Shown: piece after piece, positions 53,061 to 62,926 of the stretch
Layout of the letters: every line of letters begins with the position of its first letter
Numbering within the stretch: position 1 is the first letter of the stretch
Made by a program: the position numbers and the translations under genes
DNA from: Plasmodium brasilianum
Taxonomy: Eukaryota; Apicomplexa; Aconoidasida; Haemosporida; Plasmodiidae
NCBI RefSeq assembly: GCF_023973825.1
Contig: NC_090127.1
Span: forward strand, 682,001-746,000
Reading direction: 5' to 3'
Length of the DNA: 64,000 bases
The notes under the pieces: model-generated
Databases searched by the model: none
What the model was told of the DNA's origin: nothing
Seen by the model: only the letters and a program-made list of their open reading frames with translations

Positions 53061-53656
53061 TTAGACTATTGTTTTTATTTCAAAAAAGGATTTTATAAAA
53101 TATATATGAATTAATGTTAATAAAATTAACAAGACTATTTGAATTTCTGACCATAGGATTAGTTTGGAATTCATTTTTTCGTTAAATTGTTTATACAAAT
53201 CTGCATTCTCCATCATTCGCTCTTGTTCGTCAAAAACCTCCAAAAACTGAAAGGTAAATTAAAGTTAAAACGTTTCCGTGAAAGTGTGAATACTCGTAAG
53301 TAAAAGCATTTGTATTTATTATATATATACGTATATGAGAATACACATGTGCACACATACTGATAAGTGATGTAAAAGAGGGTTAAACTGAACTTCAAGT
53401 TAGGAAAACAAATAATTTCAGTTTTTCTTTACTTGTTCATATACTTCGGACGCTTTATTAGATATTTGTTGCACATCATCAACTGTACCATAATCCGAGT
53501 CACCAACATGATGACCTTCTTTTATTCGCAGAGTAAACATTATTGTCAGTTCAGAATTTTTTTTATTTTCATAACAAAAAGAATAAATCCCTGCATTTAA
53601 AGCCTTTTTTTTTTTTTTTTTTTATTAATTGTTAAGGAAAAAAAAAAAATTATAAA

Positions 53657-53697
<41 letters not shown>

Positions 53698-54380
53698 ACA
53701 TACAAGCAAACATATATATACATAACAACATGCACACACGTACATATACATACAGTATAAAACACAATCTCTTTACTCTCTTTTATCTCAATATAAATGT
53801 GCGCGCAAAATATTCCTAAATTGATTAATTTTTAAAAAATATATGCATGGCCATTTTTTTACCTCAAGTTCGAATTTCTCTTGTTCCTTTTCTGACGTAA
53901 AAACATTTTCTTTTTTATTATAATGTCTTTTGACAATGGATATTGTGCAAGCCGCGTTCGTTTCAATTATTTCATAGGATCTAATAGGAAAGAAATGTAC
54001 ACATAACTGTATGTATGTGTGTATGTGTGTGTGTATGTGTATATGTGTGTGTGTATGTGTATATGTTTGTATGTATGTGTATATGTGTGTATGTATGTGT
54101 ATATGTGTGTATGTATGTATGTACGTACGTGTCCACTAACATTTAAGCTTATATATATGTTTATATATAGACACAAACACAACTGACGATACGCAAATGT
54201 AACAAGAAAAAGTAATATTCTTTATCTCCTTTTGTACCCAACAATAATGTTATTAACATCAACTTTAAAGTGAAAACAATCCTTTTCAAAAGGTGCTACG
54301 AGAAAATGAGTACATTGAGTTATTTGTAACAGTACCACCAAAAAAAAAAACCCAAACAACGAATTATTTAATAAAATCAT
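53061..54380 (-). CDS. p24/emp24/GP25L family cargo receptor, four exons
   Basis: Exons: 54238-54380, 53863-53980, 53433-53603 and 53061-53246, joined in consistent phases to give 205 residues, the usual p24 length. The ATG at 54378-54380 starts a signal peptide ('LFGFFFLVVLLQITQCTH'). A GOLD domain follows with its paired cysteines ('FEKDCFHFKVDV' and 'GIYSFCYEN') and the 'VGSYEI' turn created by splice 1. A coiled neck ('ISNKASEVYEQFLEVFDEQE') leads to a single membrane helix ('IQIVLLILLTLIHIYFIKSF') and a short cytosolic tail 'FFEIKTIV', carrying the FF COPII signal and a hydrophobic terminal pair. Family role: p24 proteins cycle between ER and Golgi and sort cargo. The exon-3 acceptor is unusual: AG is preceded directly by an 18-A run, with the pyrimidine tract about 30 nt further upstream. 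Confidence 0.92.
54000..54130. repeat. TGTATGTG microsatellite in p24 intron 1
   Basis: About 120 bases of GTATGTGTATATGTGTG variants lie inside the first intron of the p24 gene. Confidence 0.9.
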
Positions 54381-55628
54381 CTTTTACTTTATTCTGCTTA
54401 TCGTTACATACACGCATATATGTGCTTCTTTCGTTACCTTCAATAAATGTTACACTTATGCACTGGAAAATTTTAAATTACAACGGCTGATATACATGAA
54501 CATATGTATAATATATATACATATACATATACTTGTATATATATTTACACTACAGTATTACATAAAAATTTAGTTATTAACATATGAACATATATATATA
54601 CATACATATATATATATATATATTATATTTACAAAATTACGCTCATACAGTGAACTATCTCGAATGTAATTTGTATTTATTTATTTGCACTTATTTTTAA
54701 TTTCTCATTTTTAAAATACGGAAGCTTTCTCTATTAAAAAAAAAAAGGAGAAATCTTATGTGAAAGAATATTAACTAGAATGTTACAAAATACCCTTAAA
54801 AAAAAAAAAAAAAAATTATATTAATTATCTTAAAGCGAGTAAATATATATATGCATACCTCATTACGATTACAAAAGAAGTATTTTTTTATAATGATGTT
54901 ACGGTGTTTGTACTTGTGTGTGTTCTTTTATTAATTGCAGAGTAGTACGCAAGTTATTGTAAAAACTCGAACATTAAAAAAAAAAAAAAGAAAAAGAAAA
55001 AGAAAAAATGCAAGAAAAATATATGTACATCATTATGTATATATGTATATATACCTCAGTGCAAAAGTAAAAAAATATTCACTCGAAAAAAAAATATGCG
55101 CGTTCGAAACAACGCTTACAAATTTTACGTATATATTTACACATTTTGCCCCTCCCTAAATAATACATTTTAAGGCTCGTTATATCGTATGGTATAATAA
55201 AATATATTCTGATTTGTTCATATTTTAATTGAACATTTTTTCAAGTTGTATATTATTACCCTCATTTTATTTAAAAGGGGCAAATTATTAATTTGAGCCT
55301 TGTTAACATAAGTTTCTGAAAGTATGAAGTTGAAAGAATAGTGCTATTTTTCAATTCGTAAAAAAAAAAAAAAAGAAGAGCAAAGAAAAGAAAATAAGAC
55401 TTTTACTGCATACGAAGATAACAATTTGGTGTTCATTCGCTTATATGTATATATAGATACATATACATACTATCCTACATACTATCTTACATACTAGCTT
55501 GCATACAAATTTGCATACATACGTACATACTCAAACCCTTGAATACGTTCGTACCTCCACTTGACGCTTTTCCTTTTTTAAAAACTTCACCCCTACCAAG
55601 TGGCTATTCGAAGCTGCACCACGACGCA
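54381..55628. other. Divergent intergenic region p24 / lipoate ligase
   Basis: Should contain both divergent promoters. ATATACAT tracts (54500-54630, 55440-55530) and A runs at 54798-54816, 54977-54989 and 55361-55374. A plus-strand stretch after TTAATTGCAG (54942) has Lys/Arg-rich coding-like composition to about 55060, but no partner exon or start could be fitted. I therefore call nothing. Confidence 0.5.
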
Positions 55629-56963
55629 ATGAAAGGAATTTTCTCATCACTAAGAAGATGGTACTCATCTGGAAAAAAAAAAAAAAGAGCCAACCCCGTA
55701 ATTTTAATTTCGAACAATCGTAATATTCATTTTAACTTATCGTTAGAAATATTTCTATTAAATAATTATAATGATCTGTTAAAATATTTAAATGTAAATA
55801 CAATTGAGAAATTTAATGAACCTGTTTTATTTTTATGGAGAAACAACAAATCCATAATTATAGGAAAAAATCAAAATATATGGAGTGAATGTGATTTAAA
55901 AAATATAAAAAAAGACGATGTGTTAGTAGCTCGACGATTTACAGGTGGTGGTGCAGTGTACCATGATTTAGGTAATGTATGTTTTACATTTTTAAATAAT
56001 AATGTAAATACATCAAATAATTTCTCCATAATAGTAAATACGTTAAAAAATCATTTTAATATTAATGCTAAGATACAAGGAAGAAATGACATAACAGTAA
56101 ATAACCTCAAATGTTCAGGATCAGCTTTTAAAAAAGTAAGAGGTGTTTTTTTACACCATGGGACGATATTAGTAAATTTAGAAAAAAATGTTTTAAGTAA
56201 ATATTTAACACCAGATAAAATGAAATATTTAAAGCACGGAGTAAATAGTGTTAGTGCTCGAACAGTCAACTTGAAAGAAATTAATGAGAATATCACATGC
56301 GAAAATTTGAGTATAGCGTTAATCAAGGAATTCAACGCTTTTTATGGAAATTACTGCAATGAAAAAAATAGTAATCAGAATGGACAAAACTATGATTATT
56401 ATTGGGAGAAGGGTGAAAAGACGGATAAGGATATGCAGGAGAAATCTCACCTTATTAGCAATAAAGCAAAGGATTCAATAACAGTAGAAATAAAAGAAAA
56501 CAACGTGGATGAAAACATGCGAAATGATAGTAGTATTCAAGTTAGTAAAGACAATATATATAATTTAATTAACAGTTCATTCATAACCCCAAACAATTTT
56601 AACATTCATTATATAGACACAAATGATAATATCACAAAAAATCCGGAGTTTCTTAAATATTATAATTTGTTAAAAGATTGGGACTGGTGTTATGGGAAAA
56701 CACCAAAATTTCAAAATAAACTTTGTAAACAATTTAATTTTGGAAAAGTGGAAATATGTTTTAATGTATACAACGGGGTTATAAAAGATGGCAACATTTT
56801 TTCAGACTCATTAGATGTCAATTTAATTGATCAACTTAAATCTATTTTTAATAAGGATATTAAGTATTCAAAAGAAAATATTAACATCTTTTTGCAAAAT
56901 TTACAAGTAGAAAATAAAGACTCACTGGCGGAAATTACCCCGTGGATTTTACAAGAACTGTGA
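55629..56963 (+). CDS. LipL1: Lipoate-protein ligase A, mitochondrial LipL1-like
   Basis: 444 residues from the ATG at 55629; the frame is also open to 55539, but the residues there look like leader sequence, and the internal ATG gives a typical presequence ('MKGIFSSLRRWYSS', basic and amphipathic). Ligase motifs are complete: 'RRFTGGGAVYHDLGN' (lipoate and ATP-binding R-R-x-T-G-G-G-x-V-x-H-D), 'GRNDITVNNLKCSGSAFK' with the catalytic lysine, and 'HHGTILVNLE'. A C-terminal accessory domain follows ('DWDWCYGKTPKF'), separated by a low-complexity insertion. Reaction: ATP-dependent activation of scavenged lipoate and transfer to H-protein or E2 subunits in the mitochondrion. Its position near TERT and p24 agrees with my recollection of the P. 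falciparum LipL1 locus, which supports LipL1 over the apicoplast LipB/LipL2 enzymes. A 14-A run at 55671-55684 is in frame. Confidence 0.9.
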   Translation: MKGIFSSLRRWYSSGKKKKRANPVILISNNRNIHFNLSLEIFLLNNYNDLLKYLNVNTIEKFNEPVLFLWRNNKSIIIGKNQNIWSECDLKNIKKDDVLVARRFTGGGAVYHDLGNVCFTFLNNNVNTSNNFSIIVNTLKNHFNINAKIQGRNDITVNNLKCSGSAFKKVRGVFLHHGTILVNLEKNVLSKYLTPDKMKYLKHGVNSVSARTVNLKEINENITCENLSIALIKEFNAFYGNYCNEKNSNQNGQNYDYYWEKGEKTDKDMQEKSHLISNKAKDSITVEIKENNVDENMRNDSSIQVSKDNIYNLINSSFITPNNFNIHYIDTNDNITKNPEFLKYYNLLKDWDWCYGKTPKFQNKLCKQFNFGKVEICFNVYNGVIKDGNIFSDSLDVNLIDQLKSIFNKDIKYSKENINIFLQNLQVENKDSLAEITPWILQEL

Positions 56964-57059
56964 ATAGGACCTGAGAAATGGGACTAGACCCAATTTCGTA
57001 ATTGCAGAAAGTGGTTTTTAATTTTTTTTATTTTATTCTTATTGTTACGTTCATTATTA

Positions 57060-57315
57060 TTCCCATTGTTGTTATTATTACTACTATTATTACTACTATT
57101 ATTATTACTATTTTTATTATTACTATTACTATTACTATTATCATTACTGTTGCTATTATCATTACTGTTGCTATTATCATTACTGTTGCTATTATCATTA
57201 CTGTTGCTATTATCATTACTGTTGCTATTATCATTACTGTTGCTATTATCATTACTGTTGATATTATCATTACTATTATCATTATTATTACTATTATCAT
57301 TATTATTATTATATT
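57060..57315. repeat. 18-bp array TATTATCATTACTGTTGC
   Basis: Seven near-perfect copies of an 18-mer flanked on both sides by ATT/ACT trinucleotide repeats, starting about 100 bases after the lipoate-ligase stop. Several frames are open on both strands because the unit is a multiple of three without stops. Confidence 0.95.
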
Positions 57316-57789
57316 TTATTATTTTTATTGTATTATTTTTTTATTATTTTATTCTTCTCTTTTATGGAGAATTAATTTGCTGCGCTTACATTTGTCCATT
57401 TTCCCCTCATTTAAATTCTAAACACAGTTCCTACATTTTATGTGCCTCTATTTTTAAGTGTATTCCCCTCACACACATACACACGAACATATGTACTACG
57501 TACATATAATTAATTCCCTTTTTTTTTTTCTTAATTATTATGCACCATTCGGATTCTCGACTCCACTCATTTAATCCACATGTGTGGGGAAAAAATATAC
57601 CAAATGTGATAAATAAATAATTATATATATATATGCATTTATTTGTACATGTACATTATGTGTGTGGGTACGTGTACAGAGCCGTTTAAATATGTCAATT
57701 TTCCAATATTCAACTTTTTATTTTAATCTTTAATTTGTTCTCATGTTTGTAAGCAAAAAATTAACGAAAAAAAAAAAAAAAAAAAAAAT

Positions 57790-58125
57790 ACAGTACAATG
57801 CGGTACAATACAATATAATGCAGTACAATACAATATAATGCAGTATAATACAATATAATGCAGTATAATACAATATAATGCAGTACAATACAATATAATG
57901 CAGTATAATGCGGTACAATACAATATAATGCAGTACAATACAATATAATGCAGTATAATACAATATAATGCAGTATAATACAATATAATGCGGTACAATA
58001 CAATATAATGCAGTATAATACAATATAATGCGGTACAATACAATATAATGCAGTACAATACAATATAATGCAGTATAATACAATATAATGCGGTACAATA
58101 CAATGCAGTACAATACAATATAATA
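57790..58125. repeat. 20-bp array ACAATACAATATAATGCAGT
   Basis: About seventeen 20-bp units built from two related 10-mers, with variation between GCAGTACAAT, GCAGTATAAT and GCGGTACAAT types. Over 330 bases. The variants are mixed rather than blocked, suggesting repeated unequal exchange or conversion. Opposite-strand frames are open in all three phases. Confidence 0.96.
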
Positions 58126-58540
58126 TGCAAGCATTTATGAGTCTATGCATTTATGCACTTATAAATTTATGAGTGACCAAATTGTGAAAAAACAAAAAAA
58201 AATATCAATCGACGAGCTATAATTTTTATTTTTTTCATTTTAAAAAACAAAGAATTAGCAACATACACATAACTAAATTTTAAAATACACATTTGTTATA
58301 TGATGTTGATTTAATAAAAAAAAAATATTAATAAAATAAAATAAAAAATTCTAACACGTCAATAATCATTATATAATAAATCCATTTTTGGAAAATTTTT
58401 TGAAAACATGCCATTTCAGGTAAGCGATATCTCTTAAGTCATATTTTCTTCACTATTTAGAATTACATATATATGTAACACGTACGTATGCGCAAACATT
58501 CTATCACATGTATGTTTTGCTCAAACGCATTGGCAATCAA

Positions 58541-60770
58541 TTACTTTTTGTTAAAGCGGAGTTTACGCAATTTTTCCTTTTCTCCTACCTTTCCTTCGCA
58601 CTGCTCCTTTTTTTTTTTTTTGCTTTCCATTTGTTCCTCTTCCGTATCAGTTAAATCGTCTTTTACATCTTCCACCCCGTTCGTAACTAAGTCTGCCTCT
58701 GCATCTTCTCCCTTGTCTTTCTCTTTTTGAGTCAAATTAACTTTTGCCGCTTTATTAATTTTTCTTTTTGTATTTTTTTTTGAGTTTTCTTTTTCTTTAT
58801 GCTTTGGTTCTTCATCTACGTTGGGTATGGGATTAATACTATCAGCACTTTTACAAGTACTTTCATCCTGCACAATATTATTTTTTTTTTTATCATAAAA
58901 TATTAATGTACAATCATTAATGATATCATTTTCCTTCATTTGTTTGCTTTCATCTTCTGCTTCTTTGTCCTCCACTACTTCCCTTTCATCTTCTACTTCT
59001 TTGTCCTCCTCCTCTACTTCTCTCCCAGCTTCTGCTTCTTTGTCCTCCTCCTCTACTTCCCTTTCATCTTCTACTTCTTTGTCCTTCTCCTCTCTCTACT
59101 CCTCCTCTACTTCCCTTCATCTTCTATGTACTTCTTTGTCCTCCTTTACTTCCCTTCCATCTTCTACTTCTTTATCCTCCTCCTTTACTTCCCTTCCATC
59201 TTCTACTTCTTTATCCTCCTCCTTTACTTCCCTTTCATCTTCTACTTCTTTGTCCTCCTCCTTTACTTCCCTTCCATCTTCTACTTCTTTGTCCTTCTCC
59301 TCTACTTCCCTTTCATCTTCTACTTCTTTGTCCTCCTCCTCTACTTCCTTTTCATCTTCTACTTCTTTGTCCTCCTCCTCTACTTCCTTTTCATCCTCTT
59401 CCGCTTGCCTCTCCCCGTGTGCCATAATCTTCCTGTTTATCATTTCCTTTAGGTTAGAAAATTGCTGCATCCAACCCTCATCGTTGAAATCTATTTCATA
59501 ATTTGTCGATTTTATGGCTTCAATTTTTTTTTTAATAAAATCTTGAGTATTCTTTTGTAACAACTCTGTTTTTTCATTATATTTTAAAGGACGCCAAAAT
59601 ATAGTGGGGTATGTATTTGTACTAATAAAATTTTTCATTTTATCATAATGATTAATTAAAGTGAGTTTAACTAATTTCCCTTCATCATTTTTTATATTTT
59701 TTTCTAAATTTTTTATATCTTTAATATATGCTATTATTTTTTTCTCTATATCCTCTAGTTCATTCTTTTCAAACAATTTTCTTTCTTCTTCTAATTTATC
59801 TTCAACTCGTTTGTTTTGCATTTGATGCATTTGAATAGTCTTGTTACTCTTTTCCTGTTCTAGTGCATCCTTTGCCTTTTTCAAATGATCAAAAAGACCT
59901 ATCTGTAATAGTCGTTTATTCCTCGTTACGGTTGTCAAATCGTCTTCTAATTTTGGCTGCAATACAGAAGTGGGAAAAAATAATGAACGTACCCAAGCTT
60001 ATAACGTACGTTGACATATATACGCATGTATGACATATATATATACACTACGCACCTACACGTACACATACACATAACATATACAACACACGTATGACAC
60101 ATTACGACATATTCATGAAACGAATTTCCCCGCTTTTCTACCGTGAATTCTGGAAGGTTAACCTAAAAAATAAAACAAACACAAAAGAAAAGAAAGAAAA
60201 AATCATGCCAAAATGAAGAAAAATTTGGAAAAAGAAAGAAAAATAATTGGGTACACTCAATAAGCTAGGTGTACATTTCCATAAATTTTACTATTCATTT
60301 GCTACCTCATCACCTTATATATATGTACATAAACATACATACATACATACATACAATCGCTCATATCGTTACCAAGTGTTCGTCCAGAATCGCCCGCTTG
60401 TGCCTTGCTCTTTTGCAATTTTCCCATTTTTCATCTTACAAAATTAAAAAAAAAAAAAAAAAAACCATTTTCAAGATCATTCCTTGCATTACCTAATATG
60501 TTACATATTAAAGTGAACATACAAATGTACACACATATATATATATACATATGTACGTACATAAAGATATGAACATACGAACATCATTAGGAATTCATAC
60601 AGAAAGGGGAAAAATGCATAATTCAAAAGAACATTCGAGCATGTACCTGAACAAAGATATGTTAATCTGTTTATATAATTTATTATTTTTGCTTTAATAG
60701 CATCTCGCTCTAAGTAGTTCTTTCTTATTGTTATCTTTAACCTATCCTCTTCCGACAAATAACTTTTCAT
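58541..60770 (-). CDS. Pinin/SDK/memA-like nuclear protein with repeat-borne stops
   Basis: Exons: A 60647-60770 (ATG at 60768-60770, 'MKSYLSEEDRLKITIRKNYL'), B 60373-60434, C 60142-60162 (a 21-nt microexon, 'VNLPEFT') and D 58541-59956. Phases fit at every join. Exon D starts with the pinin-type signature: 'TRNKRLLQIGLFDHLKKAKD' followed by a long charged coiled coil ('KRVEDKLEEERKLFEKNE'). Family role: pinin is an RNA-splicing and exon-junction associated nuclear protein. The C-terminal half is a Glu/Lys/Val-rich 39-bp repeat array, then a Lys/Asp-rich tail ending at 58541. Inside the array the frame is broken: a 4-base insertion and 1-base loss near 59110-59125 create a TGA (59117-59119), and a TAG follows about 20 bases later. 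The flanking parts are in the same frame, so the protein is either truncated there or the array is misassembled. Confidence 0.65.
58975..59405 (-). repeat. 39-bp Glu/Lys/Val coding repeat
   Basis: About ten copies of a 39-bp unit, on the plus strand CTTCTACTTCTTTGTCCTCC plus 19 further bases, encoding a 13-residue acidic unit (D-K-E-V-E-D-E/G-R-E-V-K/E-E-E). Copies near 59090-59125 carry the frame-breaking irregularities. Confidence 0.93.
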
Positions 60771-61571
60771 TTTACTCCTAAAACGTGGGCACAAGTTATA
60801 TACATATAAATATATATATATATGTACAAATACATAAACAAATATTAATATACATATACATATATATATATATATACATGTATGTTACTGCTTCACTTAC
60901 TGAGCATATTTTTCCATACAATGATATACTTCATGCAATTTATTTTCCTTTTTTTAATTTTCCTTAAATTCGTACTTTTACAATTATCTGTACAGCAGTA
61001 ACAGTACTCTATGTTTGCATTATTTTTGTTTTTCTTTTTTCACATACTAATCATTATTGCATGTTTGTTTTATCTCTTTTTGTGTAAATGCTCTGTTCAT
61101 ATAACTTAAATTTTTCATACTTTCTTTAAATTTGTTTATTATGTTTTGCTATTAACTTCTGTATTTTTGCTATTAACTTCTGTATGTTTGCTATTAACTT
61201 CTGTATGTTTGCTATTAACTTCTGTATGTTTGCTATTAACTTCTATATGTTTGCTATTAACTTCTATATGTTTGCTATATTTCGCTTTGTTGGTAATTTT
61301 TTTTTTTTTTTTTTTTTTTTTCCGTAAAACGTTTTACTTGCGCTTACGTGAACAGCAACCTTAAGATGTTCATCAAGTAATTTATAGGCTCAGTGCTTTT
61401 TACTTATTTTCTTTCATTTTTCTTCTTTTTTATCATTCGCATTATTATGTTCAACTTATTTTTTTTTTTTTAAAAAAAAGAAAAAAATAAAGAATACACC
61501 TATCAATCGTAAAAGGGAAATTTTAAAAAGTAGGAAAAAAAGAGAAAAAAAATAAAACTTAGCCAAACATA
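60771..61571. other. Intergenic with 21-bp repeat
   Basis: Upstream of the pinin-like gene and of the plus-strand 62-aa gene, so a divergent promoter region. Contains TA/ACAT tracts near 60810-60880, a 21-bp repeat at 61143-61275, and T runs at 61299-61321 and 61460-61470. Confidence 0.6.
61143..61275. repeat. 21-bp tandem repeat
   Basis: Six copies of TTTGCTATTAACTTCTGTAT plus G, degrading at the 3' end, in a divergent intergenic region. The unit is a multiple of three and free of stops in one frame, giving a spurious Leu/Ser-rich frame. Confidence 0.94.
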
Positions 61572-61911
61572 ATGAACGATGAACCATTAACAAAAAGTGA
61601 GCTCACTGAAAAAGAAATTAAATTCCACCAAAACGTAATCTTATAAGCACCCAATGTATTTTGAATTTTTGATGAGCTATAATTTGTCAGTATTATTAAA
61701 AAGAGGAAATTTTTTTTTTTTCCTTTTTTCCGTTTCATATATATATATTGATAGATATATACTTATCCATTTTGTATAACATTAGAAGAGGGAACAATCC
61801 AATAAAGAAGTGGAAAAAAGGTCAAAAAAAATTAACATGCTTATTAACTACTTATATTGCCGTTTTTTATGTTTAAAAGGATTTATAAATGAAGTAAAAA
61901 ATGAAAAATAA
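61572..61911 (+). CDS. Two-exon 62-residue protein of unknown function
   Basis: Exon 1: 61572-61634, 'MNDEPLTKSELTEKEIKFHQ' plus one Asn, ending at a GTAATC donor followed at once by a stop. Exon 2: 61786-61911, after a T-rich tract and ATAACATTAG, reading 'KREQSNKEVEKRSKKINMLI' then a hydrophobic stretch ('NYLYCRFLCLKGFI') and ending 'NEVKNEK' and TAA. The splice is phase 0 and the intron is 151 nt. The N-terminal half is highly charged and helical; the C-terminal half has one short amphipathic or membrane-associating helix. Each exon is too short to be found as an open frame on its own. No family recognised; a small mitochondrial or membrane-complex subunit is a guess. Confidence 0.6.
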
Positions 61912-61994
61912 AAAGTAAAATAAAAAAAATAGTATGTCGGAAAATACACGTAAAAAACGCTCATACATATGCACACATACATACAAACTACATA

Positions 61995-61995
<1 letters not shown>

Positions 61996-62046
<51 letters not shown>
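61996..62046. repeat. TA dinucleotide tract
   Basis: About 25 TA units downstream of the 62-residue gene, in the convergent 3' region shared with the ubiquitin-like gene. Confidence 0.95.
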
Positions 62047-62047
<1 letters not shown>

Positions 62048-62186
62048 TTACAGCGCGTAGTAACGTGTTTAATCTTTTCTGAACATAGAAAAGAACTTGC
62101 AATTTTTTTTTAATTTTAAAAAGGAATGAATAAAAAAATTAGGTAAAAATTTGCAAACATTTTGAACACCTTTTAATGGGTTAAGG

Positions 62187-62926
62187 TTACATGTCGACAC
62201 TCCCATGCTCTATTTCTGGTATATCATTTTTATCAAGGATAGTAACTAAGCTTTCTCGAGTTATTTCCTCTTCTTTTAATGTTTTTGTATTGTTTAAACA
62301 TCGTCCACTGTATATTAATATTTGATCTTCTTCTTTTATTTTTAAATGCTTCTCCACTTGTTTATGAAGCAGGTCTACTGAGTCTTGATGGTTTAGCTCA
62401 ATGCACTGCATATGGTAGGTATAAAGCGGCGAATAAATATTTGTACACACAGGGGGATTCATGTATGTATGGAAGCACAAATATATGTATGCATTCGTGT
62501 ATGTATTCACTTACATACGCACATACGTACGCACGTGCTGACGCAGGAGTGTATGTAGCCGAACAACAAGTTCGCATCGAAGCTACTTTTTCACTTCTTT
62601 TCTGCACTTACGTGAACTCTTCCAGATTTTTGATGAAACAAGTAAATCAAGTAGGGGAGGGGAGCAGGCTCAGGTAAAATGTAAATCATTTCATCTGAAT
62701 TTATTTTATAATGTTCGAAGGTTTTGTCTAGGTCTATTAATTGACTTCTAATTTGATATAGAAGACGATTATTTTCACATAACATCCCGTTTCTCTTCAA
62801 CACTTCCCTAATAACATCATCCTCTTCATATTCAACTTTTTTCAAAAAATTTCCAAAGCCCTTTATATAAATTGATTTGGTTTCGTAATTGTTCTTATAC
62901 TTGTACATTTCTGACAACTCCTCCAT
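62187..62926 (-). CDS. Ubiquitin-like-domain protein, two exons
   Basis: Exon 1: 62612-62926 (ATG at 62924-62926), ending at a consensus GTAAGT donor. Exon 2: 62187-62405, after CATATGCAG. Splice phase 0, intron 206 nt, product 177 residues. The last ~75 residues have a ubiquitin-like pattern: 'SVDLLHKQVEKHLKIKEEDQ' (helix then the turn of beta 3), 'ILIYSGRCL' (matching ubiquitin's L-I-F-A-G-K), 'LKEEEITRESLVTIL' (matching its L-x-D-Y-x-I-x-x-x-S-T-L-x-L). It does not end in Gly-Gly, so it is a fused ubiquitin-like domain rather than a conjugated modifier. The N-terminal ~100 residues form a charged helical region with a Pro-rich 'PEPAPLPYL' segment. Function unknown; proteasome-shuttle or splicing (SF3A1-like C-terminal UBL) roles are possible. 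Confidence 0.75.

Larger units (their letters stand above)
56964..58540. other. Intergenic with two minisatellites
   Basis: Convergent 3' flanks of the ligase and the pinin-like gene. It holds an ATT/ATC-type 18-bp array (57060-57310) and the ACAATACAAT array (57790-58125), plus ordinary A+T-rich DNA and a 23-A run at 57765-57788. No exon supported. Confidence 0.65.

Noticed and set aside
54935..55159. Lys/Arg-rich plus-strand stretch resembling ribosomal protein L41
   Set aside because: Basic run is mostly poly-A/AAGAAAAAG; no start or upstream exon fits, and spacing of Arg/Trp residues does not match L41.
57730..58150. Three overlapping minus-strand frames of about 130 residues rich in Tyr/Cys/Ile/Leu
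   Set aside because: All are read through the same 20-bp tandem array, which has no stop in any minus-strand frame. No gene-like flanks.
58920..59501. Plus-strand Ser/Thr-rich and Phe-rich frames
   Set aside because: Antisense of the Glu/Lys-rich 39-bp repeat of the pinin-like gene.
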